Notes under the pieces: generated by a model | What the model was told of the DNA's origin: nothing | What the model saw: the letters and a program-made list of their open reading frames with translations, nothing else | Database searches by the model: none | Shown here: positions 49,596-58,155 of the stretch, one piece after another | How positions within the stretch are numbered: position 1 is the stretch's first letter | Layout: each line of letters begins with the position of its first letter | From: Candidatus Obscuribacterales bacterium | GTDB taxonomy: Bacteria > Cyanobacteriota > Vampirovibrionia > Obscuribacterales > Obscuribacteraceae | DNA: 64,000 nt | Reading direction: 5' to 3' | Assembly: GCA_020634035.1 (NCBI GenBank) | Contig: JACKCM010000003.1 | Location: forward strand, 248,001 to 312,000 | Made by a program: the position numbers and the translations under genes

Positions 49596-49620
49596 CCCCA
49601 ACCGCATCAAGGAGGCAACT

Positions 49621-51054
49621 ATGTCTGCCGAAACAGCCTACGATCCAAAAATGAAAGAGCTGAAAGATCTTGGAAAAGACTACCAGTACGGATTTCACGA
49701 CAAAGAAGACTATATCTTCAAATCCGGCAAGGGTCTGACCAGAGAAATCGTTACCCAGATCTCCCAGATGAAAAAAGAACCCGAGTGGATGCTTGAATTC
49801 CGCTTGAAGGCGCTGGATATCTTCAACAAAAAGCCGATGCCGACCTGGGGCAATACCAAACTGCTCAACGATATCGATTTCGACAACATCCACTACTACA
49901 TCAAGCCCTCCGAAAAAGGAGAGAAGAGCTGGGATGAAGTGCCGGACAACATCAAGAACACCTTCGACCGCCTCGGTATTCCCGAAGCAGAAAGAAAGTT
50001 CCTCGCCGGTGTAACCGCCCAGTACGAGTCCGAAGTCGTCTACCATTCCATTCGCGAGGATCTTGAAGCGCAAGGCGTGGTCTTCCTCGACATGGACTCC
50101 GGTCTCAGAGAGCACGAAGATATCGTGCGCGAGCACTTCGCTTCGGTAATTCCTGCGGCCGACAACAAGTTCTCCGCCCTCAACTCTGCCGTATGGTCCG
50201 GTGGCAGCTTCGTCTGGGTACCCAAGGGTGTCCGGGTCGAGATTCCGCTGCAAGCTTATTTCCGAATCAACGCCGAGAACATGGGTCAGTTCGAACGGAC
50301 TCTCATCATCGCCGAGCCGGGCAGCTTCGTTCACTATATCGAAGGATGCACAGCGCCGGTCTACAGTACCGACTCTCTACACTCGGCAGTGGTCGAGCTC
50401 ATCGCCAAGCCCGGTGCCCATATCCGTTACACGACCATTCAAAACTGGTCGAAAAACGTATACAACCTGGTCACCAAACGTGCTGTCGCCTACGAAGACG
50501 CCAAGGTCGAATGGGTGGACGGCAACCTGGGCTCCAAGCTGACCATGAAATATCCGGCTATCTACTTGATGGGTCCCAGAGCCCATGGAGAGGTGCTATC
50601 TGTAGCCTTCGCCGGCGACGATCAACACCAGGATGCCGGTGCCAAAATGGTTCACGGTGCGCCTGACACCACTTCAATCGTCGTTTCGAAATCAATCTCT
50701 AAAAACGGCGGTCGATCCTCTTATAGAGGACTGGTGAAAGTCTATCCCGGTGCCACCAACGTCAAAACCTCGATCAAGTGCGACGCCCTTCTTCTTGACG
50801 AAGACTCCAGGTCAGATACCTATCCGACCATGGAAATCGACGAGAAAGATGTGAATATCGAACACGAAGCTACTGTATCTAAGGTAGGCGAGGAGCAACT
50901 CTTCTACCTGATGAGCCGTGGTCTCAACGAAGAAGAAGCCACCGCCATGATCGTGAACGGATTCTTCGAACCCTTCACCAAAGAGCTTCCTCTCGAATAT
51001 GCAGTCGAGCTCAATCGTCTCATCCAGCTTGAGATGGAAGGTTCAGTCGGATAG
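49621..51054 (+). CDS. sufB: Fe-S cluster assembly protein SufB
   Basis: Scaffold on which the [4Fe-4S] cluster is built, together with SufC and SufD. Protein of 477 residues, typical size, with AKEPEWMLEFRLKALDIF-like entry (KKEPEWMLEFRLKALDIF), SEVVYHSIREDLEAQGVVFLDMD, GGSFVWVPKGVRVEIPLQAYFRIN, EGCTAPVYSTDSLHSAVVEL with the conserved cysteine, KCDALLLDEDSRSDTYPTME and GLNEEEATAMIVNGFFEPF. AAGGAGG precedes the ATG. All features indicate a working protein. Confidence 0.97.
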   Translation: MSAETAYDPKMKELKDLGKDYQYGFHDKEDYIFKSGKGLTREIVTQISQMKKEPEWMLEFRLKALDIFNKKPMPTWGNTKLLNDIDFDNIHYYIKPSEKGEKSWDEVPDNIKNTFDRLGIPEAERKFLAGVTAQYESEVVYHSIREDLEAQGVVFLDMDSGLREHEDIVREHFASVIPAADNKFSALNSAVWSGGSFVWVPKGVRVEIPLQAYFRINAENMGQFERTLIIAEPGSFVHYIEGCTAPVYSTDSLHSAVVELIAKPGAHIRYTTIQNWSKNVYNLVTKRAVAYEDAKVEWVDGNLGSKLTMKYPAIYLMGPRAHGEVLSVAFAGDDQHQDAGAKMVHGAPDTTSIVVSKSISKNGGRSSYRGLVKVYPGATNVKTSIKCDALLLDEDSRSDTYPTMEIDEKDVNIEHEATVSKVGEEQLFYLMSRGLNEEEATAMIVNGFFEPFTKELPLEYAVELNRLIQLEMEGSVG

Positions 51055-51091
51055 ATCCATTAAAAACAGATTCTTTGGAAAACGGTAAAAA

Positions 51092-52468
51092 ATGTCGGAG
51101 TCAATCACAGTGAGTACAATAACCCGAGAAGGTGTGGACAACCTGTCAATCGACAGAGGCGAACCGGAATGGCTTAAAGTCCTCCGGGTGAATGCCCTGG
51201 AGAAGTTCCTCCAGTCACCGAACCCATCTATCAAGTCCGATACCTGGCGCAAGACCCGGGTGGACAAACTGAATCTGGCGGAGATCAAAACCTCCTCGCC
51301 GGCTTTCCAGTGCCCCGATGGCAAAGTCGGCCAGGCAGTACTCGAGCGCTTCTCCGATAGGGCAGGAGCGATCTTCTCCACCACCGGCAATTCCTGGAGA
51401 GTCGATCTCGATGAGAATCTGGAAAAAGCCGGTGTGGTGTTCGTGCCCATTGACGAAGCGATTAAAAACCACGCCGAAGCTTTGAAAACCCTCTTCGAAA
51501 GCGAAACGCAAAACGAAACCCAAAATGTTGACGAGAGCAAAGACAAATTCGACTGGATGCAAGAAGCCCTCTTCAACTGTGGTGCTTATCTAGAGATCCC
51601 GGCCAATCTGGTTGTCGAGAAGCCCTTTCTTGTGGTCAACAAACTGGACAAAGGCGAAGCTGGTTGCTCACTCTTTCCGCGCGTTCTAATAAAAGCAGGA
51701 GCTCATTCCAAGATCTCGGTGGTCAACGCTTTCGTCTGTGACAACGAACTGGACAGCACCGTTGACGGTGACGTCAAAAAACTCTCCCTGGTCAATGCCC
51801 GCAATTTGATCCAGGCAGAAGCAGGCTCTTCGGTCTCATACATAGAAGTGCAAGCCCTCGGAGACAACTGCTTCATGGTCGGCAAATCCACCGGCAATGT
51901 CACTGCCGACGCCAATGTCTCGACCCTTACCGTAGGGGTCGGCGGCTATCAGCTGAAATCAGAGATATCTACAAGGCTTATAGAAGCAGGCGCTCACGGT
52001 GCGATGCTCGGTGTGGTATTCGGTGACATGAACGAGCACATGAGCTACAACACCATTCAGGAGCATGCCGCACCCAACACCACATCCGATATCAATTTCC
52101 GAGTCGCCCTCAAAGACGAAGCGGTCTCGGCCTATCAAGGCAATATCAAAGTCGATAAAGTTGCCCAGAAAACAAACGCCTACCAGACCAATAAGAATCT
52201 GCTCCTGGGCAAGAACGCCAAAGCAGACTCTATACCGAAGCTGGAGATTCTCGCCAATGACGTGAAGTGCTCCCACGGTGCCACGGTAGGCCCGGTCGAT
52301 CAGGACCAGGTCTTTTATCTGATGGTTCGCGGTCTCGACAAGAAAACGGCAGAAGAGCTTATTGTTGCCGGATTCTTCGACACGGTACTCGAATCCCTTC
52401 CGGATAAAGTAGCAAACGACTGGATTCATGATCTGATCAAAACCAAGATCCACAAGGAAAGAGCATAG
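51092..52468 (+). CDS. sufD: Fe-S cluster assembly protein SufD
   Basis: Paralogue of SufB and its partner in the SufBC2D complex. Protein of 458 residues with the shared C-terminal beta-helix: YNTIQEHAAPNTTSDINFRVAL, AYQGNIKVDKVAQKTNAYQTNKNLLLG, SIPKLEILANDVKCSHGATVGPVDQDQVFYLMVRGL and AEELIVAGFFDTVLESL. The N-terminal 200 residues are divergent and helical as expected. It follows sufB after 37 bases and ends 3 bases before the Rieske gene. Confidence 0.95.
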   Translation: MSESITVSTITREGVDNLSIDRGEPEWLKVLRVNALEKFLQSPNPSIKSDTWRKTRVDKLNLAEIKTSSPAFQCPDGKVGQAVLERFSDRAGAIFSTTGNSWRVDLDENLEKAGVVFVPIDEAIKNHAEALKTLFESETQNETQNVDESKDKFDWMQEALFNCGAYLEIPANLVVEKPFLVVNKLDKGEAGCSLFPRVLIKAGAHSKISVVNAFVCDNELDSTVDGDVKKLSLVNARNLIQAEAGSSVSYIEVQALGDNCFMVGKSTGNVTADANVSTLTVGVGGYQLKSEISTRLIEAGAHGAMLGVVFGDMNEHMSYNTIQEHAAPNTTSDINFRVALKDEAVSAYQGNIKVDKVAQKTNAYQTNKNLLLGKNAKADSIPKLEILANDVKCSHGATVGPVDQDQVFYLMVRGLDKKTAEELIVAGFFDTVLESLPDKVANDWIHDLIKTKIHKERA

Positions 52469-52471
52469 ACC

Positions 52472-52792
52472 ATGGCCGTCACCTTCCAGAGAGTAGCCGC
52501 CATATCCGAGATTCCCCGGGGACAATCCAGGGTCTTCGAAGTCGACGGAAAGAGCGTCTCTGTCTGCAATGTGGAAGGTGAAATCTTTGCCATTGCGGAC
52601 CTCTGCAGTCATGACGACGGTCCGCTCGGAGCAGGAGAGTTAACCGACCATCAGATCGAATGTCCCCGCCATGGAGCGAGATTTGATCTAAAAACCGGTA
52701 AAGCACTCTGTCTACCGGCGGTGCTTCCGATCCCCGTCTACAAGGTAGAGCTGCGCGGAGAAGAGATCTGGATAGGCGACAGCGAAGGTTAG
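52472..52792 (+). CDS. Rieske-type [2Fe-2S] ferredoxin
   Basis: Small cytosolic non-haem Rieske protein of 106 residues. Ligands are complete: CSHDDGPLG (C-x-H) and CPRHGARFDLKTG (C-x2-H), separated by 15 residues, plus the terminal beta strands. It resembles the ferredoxin component of aromatic dioxygenases, but its place between sufD and sufS suggests a role as electron donor for cluster assembly. The stop overlaps the start region of sufS by one or two bases. Rieske genes inside suf operons are known from some bacterial groups. Confidence 0.9.
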   Translation: MAVTFQRVAAISEIPRGQSRVFEVDGKSVSVCNVEGEIFAIADLCSHDDGPLGAGELTDHQIECPRHGARFDLKTGKALCLPAVLPIPVYKVELRGEEIWIGDSEG

Positions 52793-52794
52793 TG

Positions 52795-54084
52795 ATGAAC
52801 ACAGTAACAATGAACACGAAAACCGGCAAATCAGCTATAAAACCCATGTTCGACAGTCTCGAGCTGAGAAAAGACTTTCCTGTTTTGGAACGGGTCATAG
52901 ACGGAAACAAGCTTGTCTATCTGGACAATGCCGCCACCTCCCAGAAACCACAGGTGGTGATCGACTCTTTAGTAGATTATTACCAGAACTATAATTCCAA
53001 CGTTCACAGAGGCATCCACACGCTGTCTCAAGAAGCCACCGATGCTTTTGAAAACGTCAGAAACAAGGCGAGATTGTTTATAGACGCCGCCTCGGAAAAA
53101 GAGATCATCTTCACCCGTAACGCCACCGAAGCGGTCAATCTGGTGGCCTATAGCTGGGGCGACAGCAATATTTCTGAAGGGGACGAAATTGTCGTCTCTA
53201 TCATGGAACACCACAGCAACTTCGTGCCCTGGCAGGCTCTGGCCGAGCGCAAGAATGCGAAATTGGTAATCGTCGGTCTCACCGCCCATGGTGAACTGGA
53301 CATGGCCGAAATGAAAGCGGCCATTAACGAAAAAACCAAACTGGTTGCTGTTACCCAGATGTCTAACGTGCTCGGCACCATCACGCCTTTAAACGAGATC
53401 ATCGCCCTGGCGCATAAACAAGGCGCTCTGGTTCTGGTGGACGGCGCCCAGGGTGTCGCCCATCTGCCCACATCAGTCCGGGAGCTTGACTGTGATTTTC
53501 TGGTCTTCTCGATGCACAAGATGCTTGGTCCCACCGGTGTCGGCGTACTCTGGGGAAGAGAAACGATTCTCAATCAGATGCCGCCCTTTCAGTACGGCGG
53601 CGATATGATCAGCATCGTCAAAACAGACCGCACCCGTTATAACGAATTGCCCTGGAAGTTCGAAGCCGGCACTCCCAACGTGGCAGATGTCATCGCATCC
53701 GGAGCGGCTTTCGATTATCTAGAAAAACTCGGCATGGAGAACGTTCGCAGGCACGAACTCGAACTGACCGAATATGCCATGGACCGCATGAACAGCTTAC
53801 AAGGCATGAAGATACTGGGTCCCGGTTCAGGTAAAAACGAGCTCGAAAAAAGAGGCGGCGTGATCAGCTTCCTCTATGGCGATGTTCACCCCCATGATCT
53901 GGGTCAAATCTTGAACGAAAGCGGCATTGCCGTGCGGGCAGGACATCACTGCTGTCAGCCGCTAATGACCAGCATGGGCATCCATGGTACAGCCCGAGCC
54001 AGTTTCTATGTTTACAATACCAGGGAAGAAGTGGATTTCCTTGTAGAATCAATGAAAACAGTAGATAAGGTTCTGGGAAAATGA
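52795..54084 (+). CDS. sufS: Cysteine desulfurase SufS
   Basis: PLP enzyme that takes sulfur from cysteine for cluster building. Protein of 429 residues from ATG 52795; a GTG one codon earlier is equally possible. Family signatures: YLDNAATSQKP, SNVHRGIHTLSQEAT, EHHSNFVPWQ, DGAQGVAHLP, FSMHKMLGPTGVGVLWG with PLP Lys242, and VRAGHHCCQPLM with catalytic Cys386. An extra Cys387 follows directly. The last 4 bases overlap the sufU start (ATGA). Confidence 0.96.
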   Translation: MNTVTMNTKTGKSAIKPMFDSLELRKDFPVLERVIDGNKLVYLDNAATSQKPQVVIDSLVDYYQNYNSNVHRGIHTLSQEATDAFENVRNKARLFIDAASEKEIIFTRNATEAVNLVAYSWGDSNISEGDEIVVSIMEHHSNFVPWQALAERKNAKLVIVGLTAHGELDMAEMKAAINEKTKLVAVTQMSNVLGTITPLNEIIALAHKQGALVLVDGAQGVAHLPTSVRELDCDFLVFSMHKMLGPTGVGVLWGRETILNQMPPFQYGGDMISIVKTDRTRYNELPWKFEAGTPNVADVIASGAAFDYLEKLGMENVRRHELELTEYAMDRMNSLQGMKILGPGSGKNELEKRGGVISFLYGDVHPHDLGQILNESGIAVRAGHHCCQPLMTSMGIHGTARASFYVYNTREEVDFLVESMKTVDKVLGK

Positions 54085-54539
54085 ATCTGGCAGACGATCT
54101 TTATAGAGAAACCATCCTCGATCACTACCACAACCCGCGCAATCACGGAAAGATTGCAGAGGCTACTTGCTCTACCGAAGGCGTCAACCCACTGTGCGGC
54201 GATGAGCTCACCCTCTATCTGAAAGTCAGAGACGGAAAGATAGAAGACATCAAGATGGAAGCCCACGGTTGTTCCATAAACACCGCATCCGGTTCGATGA
54301 TGTCCGAAGCGATAATGGGACTGCCTGTTTCCGAAGCACGAAAAATAATCGACACTTTTAAGGCGATGATGCTCAATAAAGAGAGCCAGATAGAGCTTCC
54401 CGAAGAGATGGAAGATCTCGAAGCCCTCCAGGGAGTAAAACAATATCCTGTCCGAATTAAATGTGCGCTGCTTCCCTGGAATACATTGATCGAAGGACTC
54501 GAAAGCGCAGAGGCTGAACAAGGAGGGGTCAAAAAATGA
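54081..54539 (+). CDS. sufU: SufU-type scaffold/sulfur-transfer protein
   Basis: IscU-like protein of 152 residues that takes sulfur from SufS by a zinc-linked exchange. Cys39 and Asp41 (NPLCGDELTL), Cys64 (AHGCSINTASGSMM) and Cys128 (RIKCALLPW) are the expected zinc/sulfur ligands. The insertion between the second and third cysteines (KAMMLNKESQIELPEEMEDL) is the SufU mark that separates it from IscU. ATGA overlap with sufS supports paired action with SufS. The last bases overlap the next gene. Confidence 0.94.
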   Translation: MNLADDLYRETILDHYHNPRNHGKIAEATCSTEGVNPLCGDELTLYLKVRDGKIEDIKMEAHGCSINTASGSMMSEAIMGLPVSEARKIIDTFKAMMLNKESQIELPEEMEDLEALQGVKQYPVRIKCALLPWNTLIEGLESAEAEQGGVKK

Positions 54540-54847
54540 TGACCAGCTTGCAAGAAGACGTCGTTAGAGAGAACCTCAGAACAGTGAAAGATCCTGAGCT
54601 TGAGGTAAACATCATCGATCTGGGTCTGGTCTATGGCATAGAAATCGACCAGTCCAATGTCACTGTAAAAATGACCCTGACCAGTCCGGCTTGCCCGCTG
54701 GGCGGTGTTATTCAAGCCCAGGCCCACCAGGCAGTCAAGAAGTTGCCCTGGGTCAAAGAGGTAAAAGTCGAGCTGGTATGGAGCCCCCGCTGGGACCCCA
54801 AGACCATGGCCAGTGAAGATGCCCAGATGGAACTCGGCATACTCTGA
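54536..54847 (+). CDS. SufT-like MIP18/DUF59 protein
   Basis: Protein of 103 residues of the MIP18 family (DUF59), which helps Fe-S protein maturation. Conserved: VKDPELEVNIIDLGLVYGIEID, TLTSPACPLGGVIQAQAHQAV with the reactive cysteine, and VELVWSPRWDPKTMA. The start overlaps sufU by 4 bases (ATGA). Members next to suf genes are called SufT; PaaD is the other well-known relative, but no phenylacetate genes are present here. Last gene of the suf operon. Confidence 0.92.
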   Translation: MMTSLQEDVVRENLRTVKDPELEVNIIDLGLVYGIEIDQSNVTVKMTLTSPACPLGGVIQAQAHQAVKKLPWVKEVKVELVWSPRWDPKTMASEDAQMELGIL

Positions 54848-54965
54848 TATCACCATAAACCTGGTAAAGAAGTGACAAAAGTCCTTGCCTGCTAATGCAA
54901 TTCTTAAGTGTAGTTAGTAAACTCTCTTTTGTAATCAGGCAAGTTGCCAGGGGAACAGCTTTTAT

Positions 54966-55892
54966 ATGTCAAGACCGGTCCTGCACGATCACGATGGACA
55001 CGTTGATGATTTGTTGAGCGCCATGCTGCTTTGGCTCTCCCCTGATGTGGACCTGCAAGCCGTAGGTGTTACCAACGGCGATTGCTATTCGGATTTAGCC
55101 TTCGAAGCCATGGTAAAGATAGCCACCTTCCTCGAACTGGAAGGAGCTGAGATCTCGCTCTGCCCGGAAGACATGCCCAATCCATTTCCGGAGAACTGGC
55201 GTCGAGAGAGTCATATCATAAACGAGCTTCCCATCTTCGGTGAGAATTACCTGAAGAAGCGTTATCAGGTCGGCAGGCCAAGGAGAACCGAAGTGGTTTT
55301 CGGAGACTGCCTGGCTAATTCGCGGGTACCTTTCACTGTCGTCACCACCGGTCCTCTCACCAATATCGCCAAGATATTCGAAGAGAAACCGGAACTGGCA
55401 GAGAAAGTCGACGAGATGATCATCATGGGCGGTGCTATAAACGTCGACGGCAATGTAGAAGAAGAAGGGCATGACGGCAGCGCTGAGTGGAATATATACG
55501 CCGATCCCGAAGCCTTCAAAAAAATTCTCGGTACAAAAATCCCTCTCAAGTTAATCACCCTGGATCTGACCGACAGATTGCCGGTCACCAAAGAATTCCT
55601 CGATAGATTGGACAACCAGACCCCCACTTCAAAAGCCTCTCAGTTAGCGGCAAAGCTCTGGTCCCTGGTAAAAGGATTCGAATATTTCTTCTGGGATACG
55701 ATCACGGCTGCAGCAGCAATCAGACCGGAACTCTTCGAATTCAAAGAGATCAAGATAGACGTGGCTGTCTCCGGCAAGAGCATGGGCAAAACCCACACCA
55801 CCTTATTTGGTGGCAGAAAAGTCAAAATGGCAGCAGATTTACAGCGCGAAAAGTTCGAAGAGTTGCTTCTCTCAATATTCGCTCTGAAGTAG
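54966..55892 (+). CDS. Nucleoside hydrolase (IunH/ribonucleoside hydrolase family)
   Basis: Splits ribonucleosides into base and ribose. Protein of 308 residues; the family calcium site DxDxGxDD reads DHDGHVDD (residues 8-15), with the essential aspartates kept but histidines at two variable positions. Other sites: TTGPLTNIAKIF, IIMGGAINVDGNV, AEWNIYADPEAFKKIL and WDTITAAAA with the last calcium-binding Asp. It stands alone about 120 bases after the suf operon and 11 bases before the kinase gene, so it may be co-transcribed with the kinase. Substrate range cannot be told from sequence. Confidence 0.88.
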   Translation: MSRPVLHDHDGHVDDLLSAMLLWLSPDVDLQAVGVTNGDCYSDLAFEAMVKIATFLELEGAEISLCPEDMPNPFPENWRRESHIINELPIFGENYLKKRYQVGRPRRTEVVFGDCLANSRVPFTVVTTGPLTNIAKIFEEKPELAEKVDEMIIMGGAINVDGNVEEEGHDGSAEWNIYADPEAFKKILGTKIPLKLITLDLTDRLPVTKEFLDRLDNQTPTSKASQLAAKLWSLVKGFEYFFWDTITAAAAIRPELFEFKEIKIDVAVSGKSMGKTHTTLFGGRKVKMAADLQREKFEELLLSIFALK

Positions 55893-55903
55893 CAGACCCG
55901 ACC

Positions 55904-58000
55904 TTGCAAGAGAATCGCGATCACAACATAGTCGAGCTGGAGAAAGCGCTGGGAAGCCGCTACGAAGACTACCGCTTTCTATCTCAGGGTGGCATGGGCA
56001 TGGTATTCATCGCCCGGGACACTATCCTCGACAAGAAGGTGGTGATCAAACTTCTTCAGTCGACCTTCGACGACAACCAGGCATTCATCAGGTTCCAGCG
56101 AGAAGCTCAAACCTCGAGCAAACTCTCCCATACCAATATTGTCGGCACCCTCGACTTCGGTTTGACCGCCAAGAACTTTCCCTACATAGTCATGGACTAT
56201 ATCGACGGAGAAAGCCTGGACGACATTCTCAAACGTGAAGGCGCGATCGCAGAAGAGACAGCCGTAGAGATTGCCTGCCAGATTGCCCGGGGCATGAGCC
56301 ACGCCCACAGTCGCGGAATAATCCATCGCGATCTAAAAACCGCCAACATCATTATCTCAGGCTATCCTCAAAAGCTACATGCCACCATAATCGACTTTGG
56401 TCTGGCGAGACGAGAGAGCCAGGGTGAGAGTTCAGGAAGGTTGACTCGGCTGGGCTCTATTATCGGCACGCCGCTCTACATGAGCCCGGAACAAGCCTCG
56501 GGCAAAGCCGGTGACGAAAGGTCGGACATCTATTCGCTGGGATGCATTCTCTTCAAAATGCTCACCGACAGAACACCTTTTCATACAGGCGAATCCATAA
56601 ACATTCTCCAGCAAAAAACCTCCAGTGAAGCGCCATCACTCTCCCAGAGCGCCCCAGATATAAACTGCACATCCGCACTGGAAAAAGTGGTGGCAAAAGC
56701 CCTGGCCAGAGATCCGGAAAGGCGCCAGCAATCTATGCAAGAGCTGGAGAGCGATCTGGTCCGTTGTCTGCAGCCGGAATCTACAGAGCAAATTGCAGAG
56801 GAAGCAGTTCAGCCCCAGACAAAAAAATTTAAAACCAGAGAAATTCTGATCTCTATTGCGGCACTTTTACTAATTGTTTCTGTCGCATTCTACACCCTGA
56901 ATAACAGACCGAAAACCAGGACAGTAACTCTTACACCGAAGCCAAAAGAGCAGGAAAAATTTACTCTCGGCGACTACCGCATCAGTTATCTGGATAGTAC
57001 CCAGCGCAGCCTTATTGCCAAAGACAATGTCACGGACGAAGACCTGGCCGACATTGCCACAAAATACGGCAATACCAATTTCGACAGCCTGATTCTGAAA
57101 GGCACGAAAGTAAAGGGGAGTGGTCTTCAATCTCTCGAGACCCTGCCGATAAAGTATCTGGATCTAACCGGTACGGATCTGGCGCCGGAAGCCTATAAAC
57201 ATCTCGCCAGGATCAAAACGTTGAAAGAACTGGTCTTGCAGTCTACCACCATAGACGGTATCGGTCTCTCATATCTGGAGAATGCCACAGGACTGACCTA
57301 CCTCTCGCTCAACTCGTGCAATAACCTCAGAGACGAAGACCTGGAGCACCTCAAGCAGCTAAAGCTGAAAGTACTGGATCTGGTCGGCACCCCAATAACC
57401 GACCAGGCTCTTGTTCCAATTGCAAAGATCAAGACTCTCAACGAGATACTTCTAGACAACACAAAAGTAGGCGACCGCGCCATAGACTTGCTCAAACCCT
57501 GCACCCGGCTGAACGACATCAGATTGAGTCGCTGCTACGGAGTATCGCGAAAAGGTCTTGAAACAATAGTAAAAAACTGGCCGAGACTCAGATATTTGAG
57601 TCTGGCTTATATTCCCCTCAAAGAGGAAGACTTGCTGCCGCTCTATAATCTGAAGAGACTGGCGTTTTTAAACTTGATGGATATTCCCGTAAGCGACAGC
57701 AGTGCTTTATGGATCTCCCAAAACAGACAGATGCGGTCCCTCTATCTTTCAAACACCAGGCTCACCAATAAAGGTATAGAGAGCCTCTCTAACCTGCCCA
57801 AGCTCTTGATTTTCAGTATCCATCTATCGAAGGATGTCAGCCCGGAAGCCCTGGAGAAAGCTTACCGACAGTGGATGTCCCGAAACAGAAATTTCAAAAT
57901 CTACACAGATATAAAAGCCAATCTTAGCCTGGGCGGTGACGACGAGATTATGGAACTGTTCAAAAAAACCGACCTGGAACCAGATTCACCCTCCCCTTGA
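55904..58000 (+). CDS. Serine/threonine kinase with membrane helix and leucine-rich repeats
   Basis: Protein of 698 residues. Kinase domain about 20-285: glycine loop LSQGGMGMVFIARD, Lys49 (VVIKLL), Glu67, HRDLKTANII (Asp143), DFGLAR (Asp164), MSPEQASG. All catalytic residues are present, so it should be active. One helix at about 314-330 (ILISIAALLLIVSVAFY) anchors it. The outer part (about 345-690) is built of leucine-rich repeats of RI/internalin-like type (LKYLDLTGTDLAPEAYKHL; LSLNSCNNLRDEDLEHL), a likely protein- or peptide-sensing domain. Start TTG 55904 is uncertain. It follows the nucleoside hydrolase gene by 11 bases. Confidence 0.88.
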   Translation: MQENRDHNIVELEKALGSRYEDYRFLSQGGMGMVFIARDTILDKKVVIKLLQSTFDDNQAFIRFQREAQTSSKLSHTNIVGTLDFGLTAKNFPYIVMDYIDGESLDDILKREGAIAEETAVEIACQIARGMSHAHSRGIIHRDLKTANIIISGYPQKLHATIIDFGLARRESQGESSGRLTRLGSIIGTPLYMSPEQASGKAGDERSDIYSLGCILFKMLTDRTPFHTGESINILQQKTSSEAPSLSQSAPDINCTSALEKVVAKALARDPERRQQSMQELESDLVRCLQPESTEQIAEEAVQPQTKKFKTREILISIAALLLIVSVAFYTLNNRPKTRTVTLTPKPKEQEKFTLGDYRISYLDSTQRSLIAKDNVTDEDLADIATKYGNTNFDSLILKGTKVKGSGLQSLETLPIKYLDLTGTDLAPEAYKHLARIKTLKELVLQSTTIDGIGLSYLENATGLTYLSLNSCNNLRDEDLEHLKQLKLKVLDLVGTPITDQALVPIAKIKTLNEILLDNTKVGDRAIDLLKPCTRLNDIRLSRCYGVSRKGLETIVKNWPRLRYLSLAYIPLKEEDLLPLYNLKRLAFLNLMDIPVSDSSALWISQNRQMRSLYLSNTRLTNKGIESLSNLPKLLIFSIHLSKDVSPEALEKAYRQWMSRNRNFKIYTDIKANLSLGGDDEIMELFKKTDLEPDSPSP

Positions 58001-58155
58001 CAGTCTCCGCAATGTTAAAAATATGACGGTTTCCCGGGCAATAATCAGAAGTTTTGATTATGGTCAGGCAAGTTCACGCAAAAACAGATATCCTATCTAG
58101 TTCGTCTTGCATATAGACAGTTGCGCGTTTCAGAAACAGGAAACAAAAGAAGACT

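Noticed and set aside
54884..54943. CTTGCCTG / CAGGCAAG inverted repeat with a 44-base spacer, and TCAGGCAAGTT repeated at 58064
   Set aside because: The wide spacing makes a hairpin unlikely, and repeats of 11 bases are expected by chance in 64 kb.
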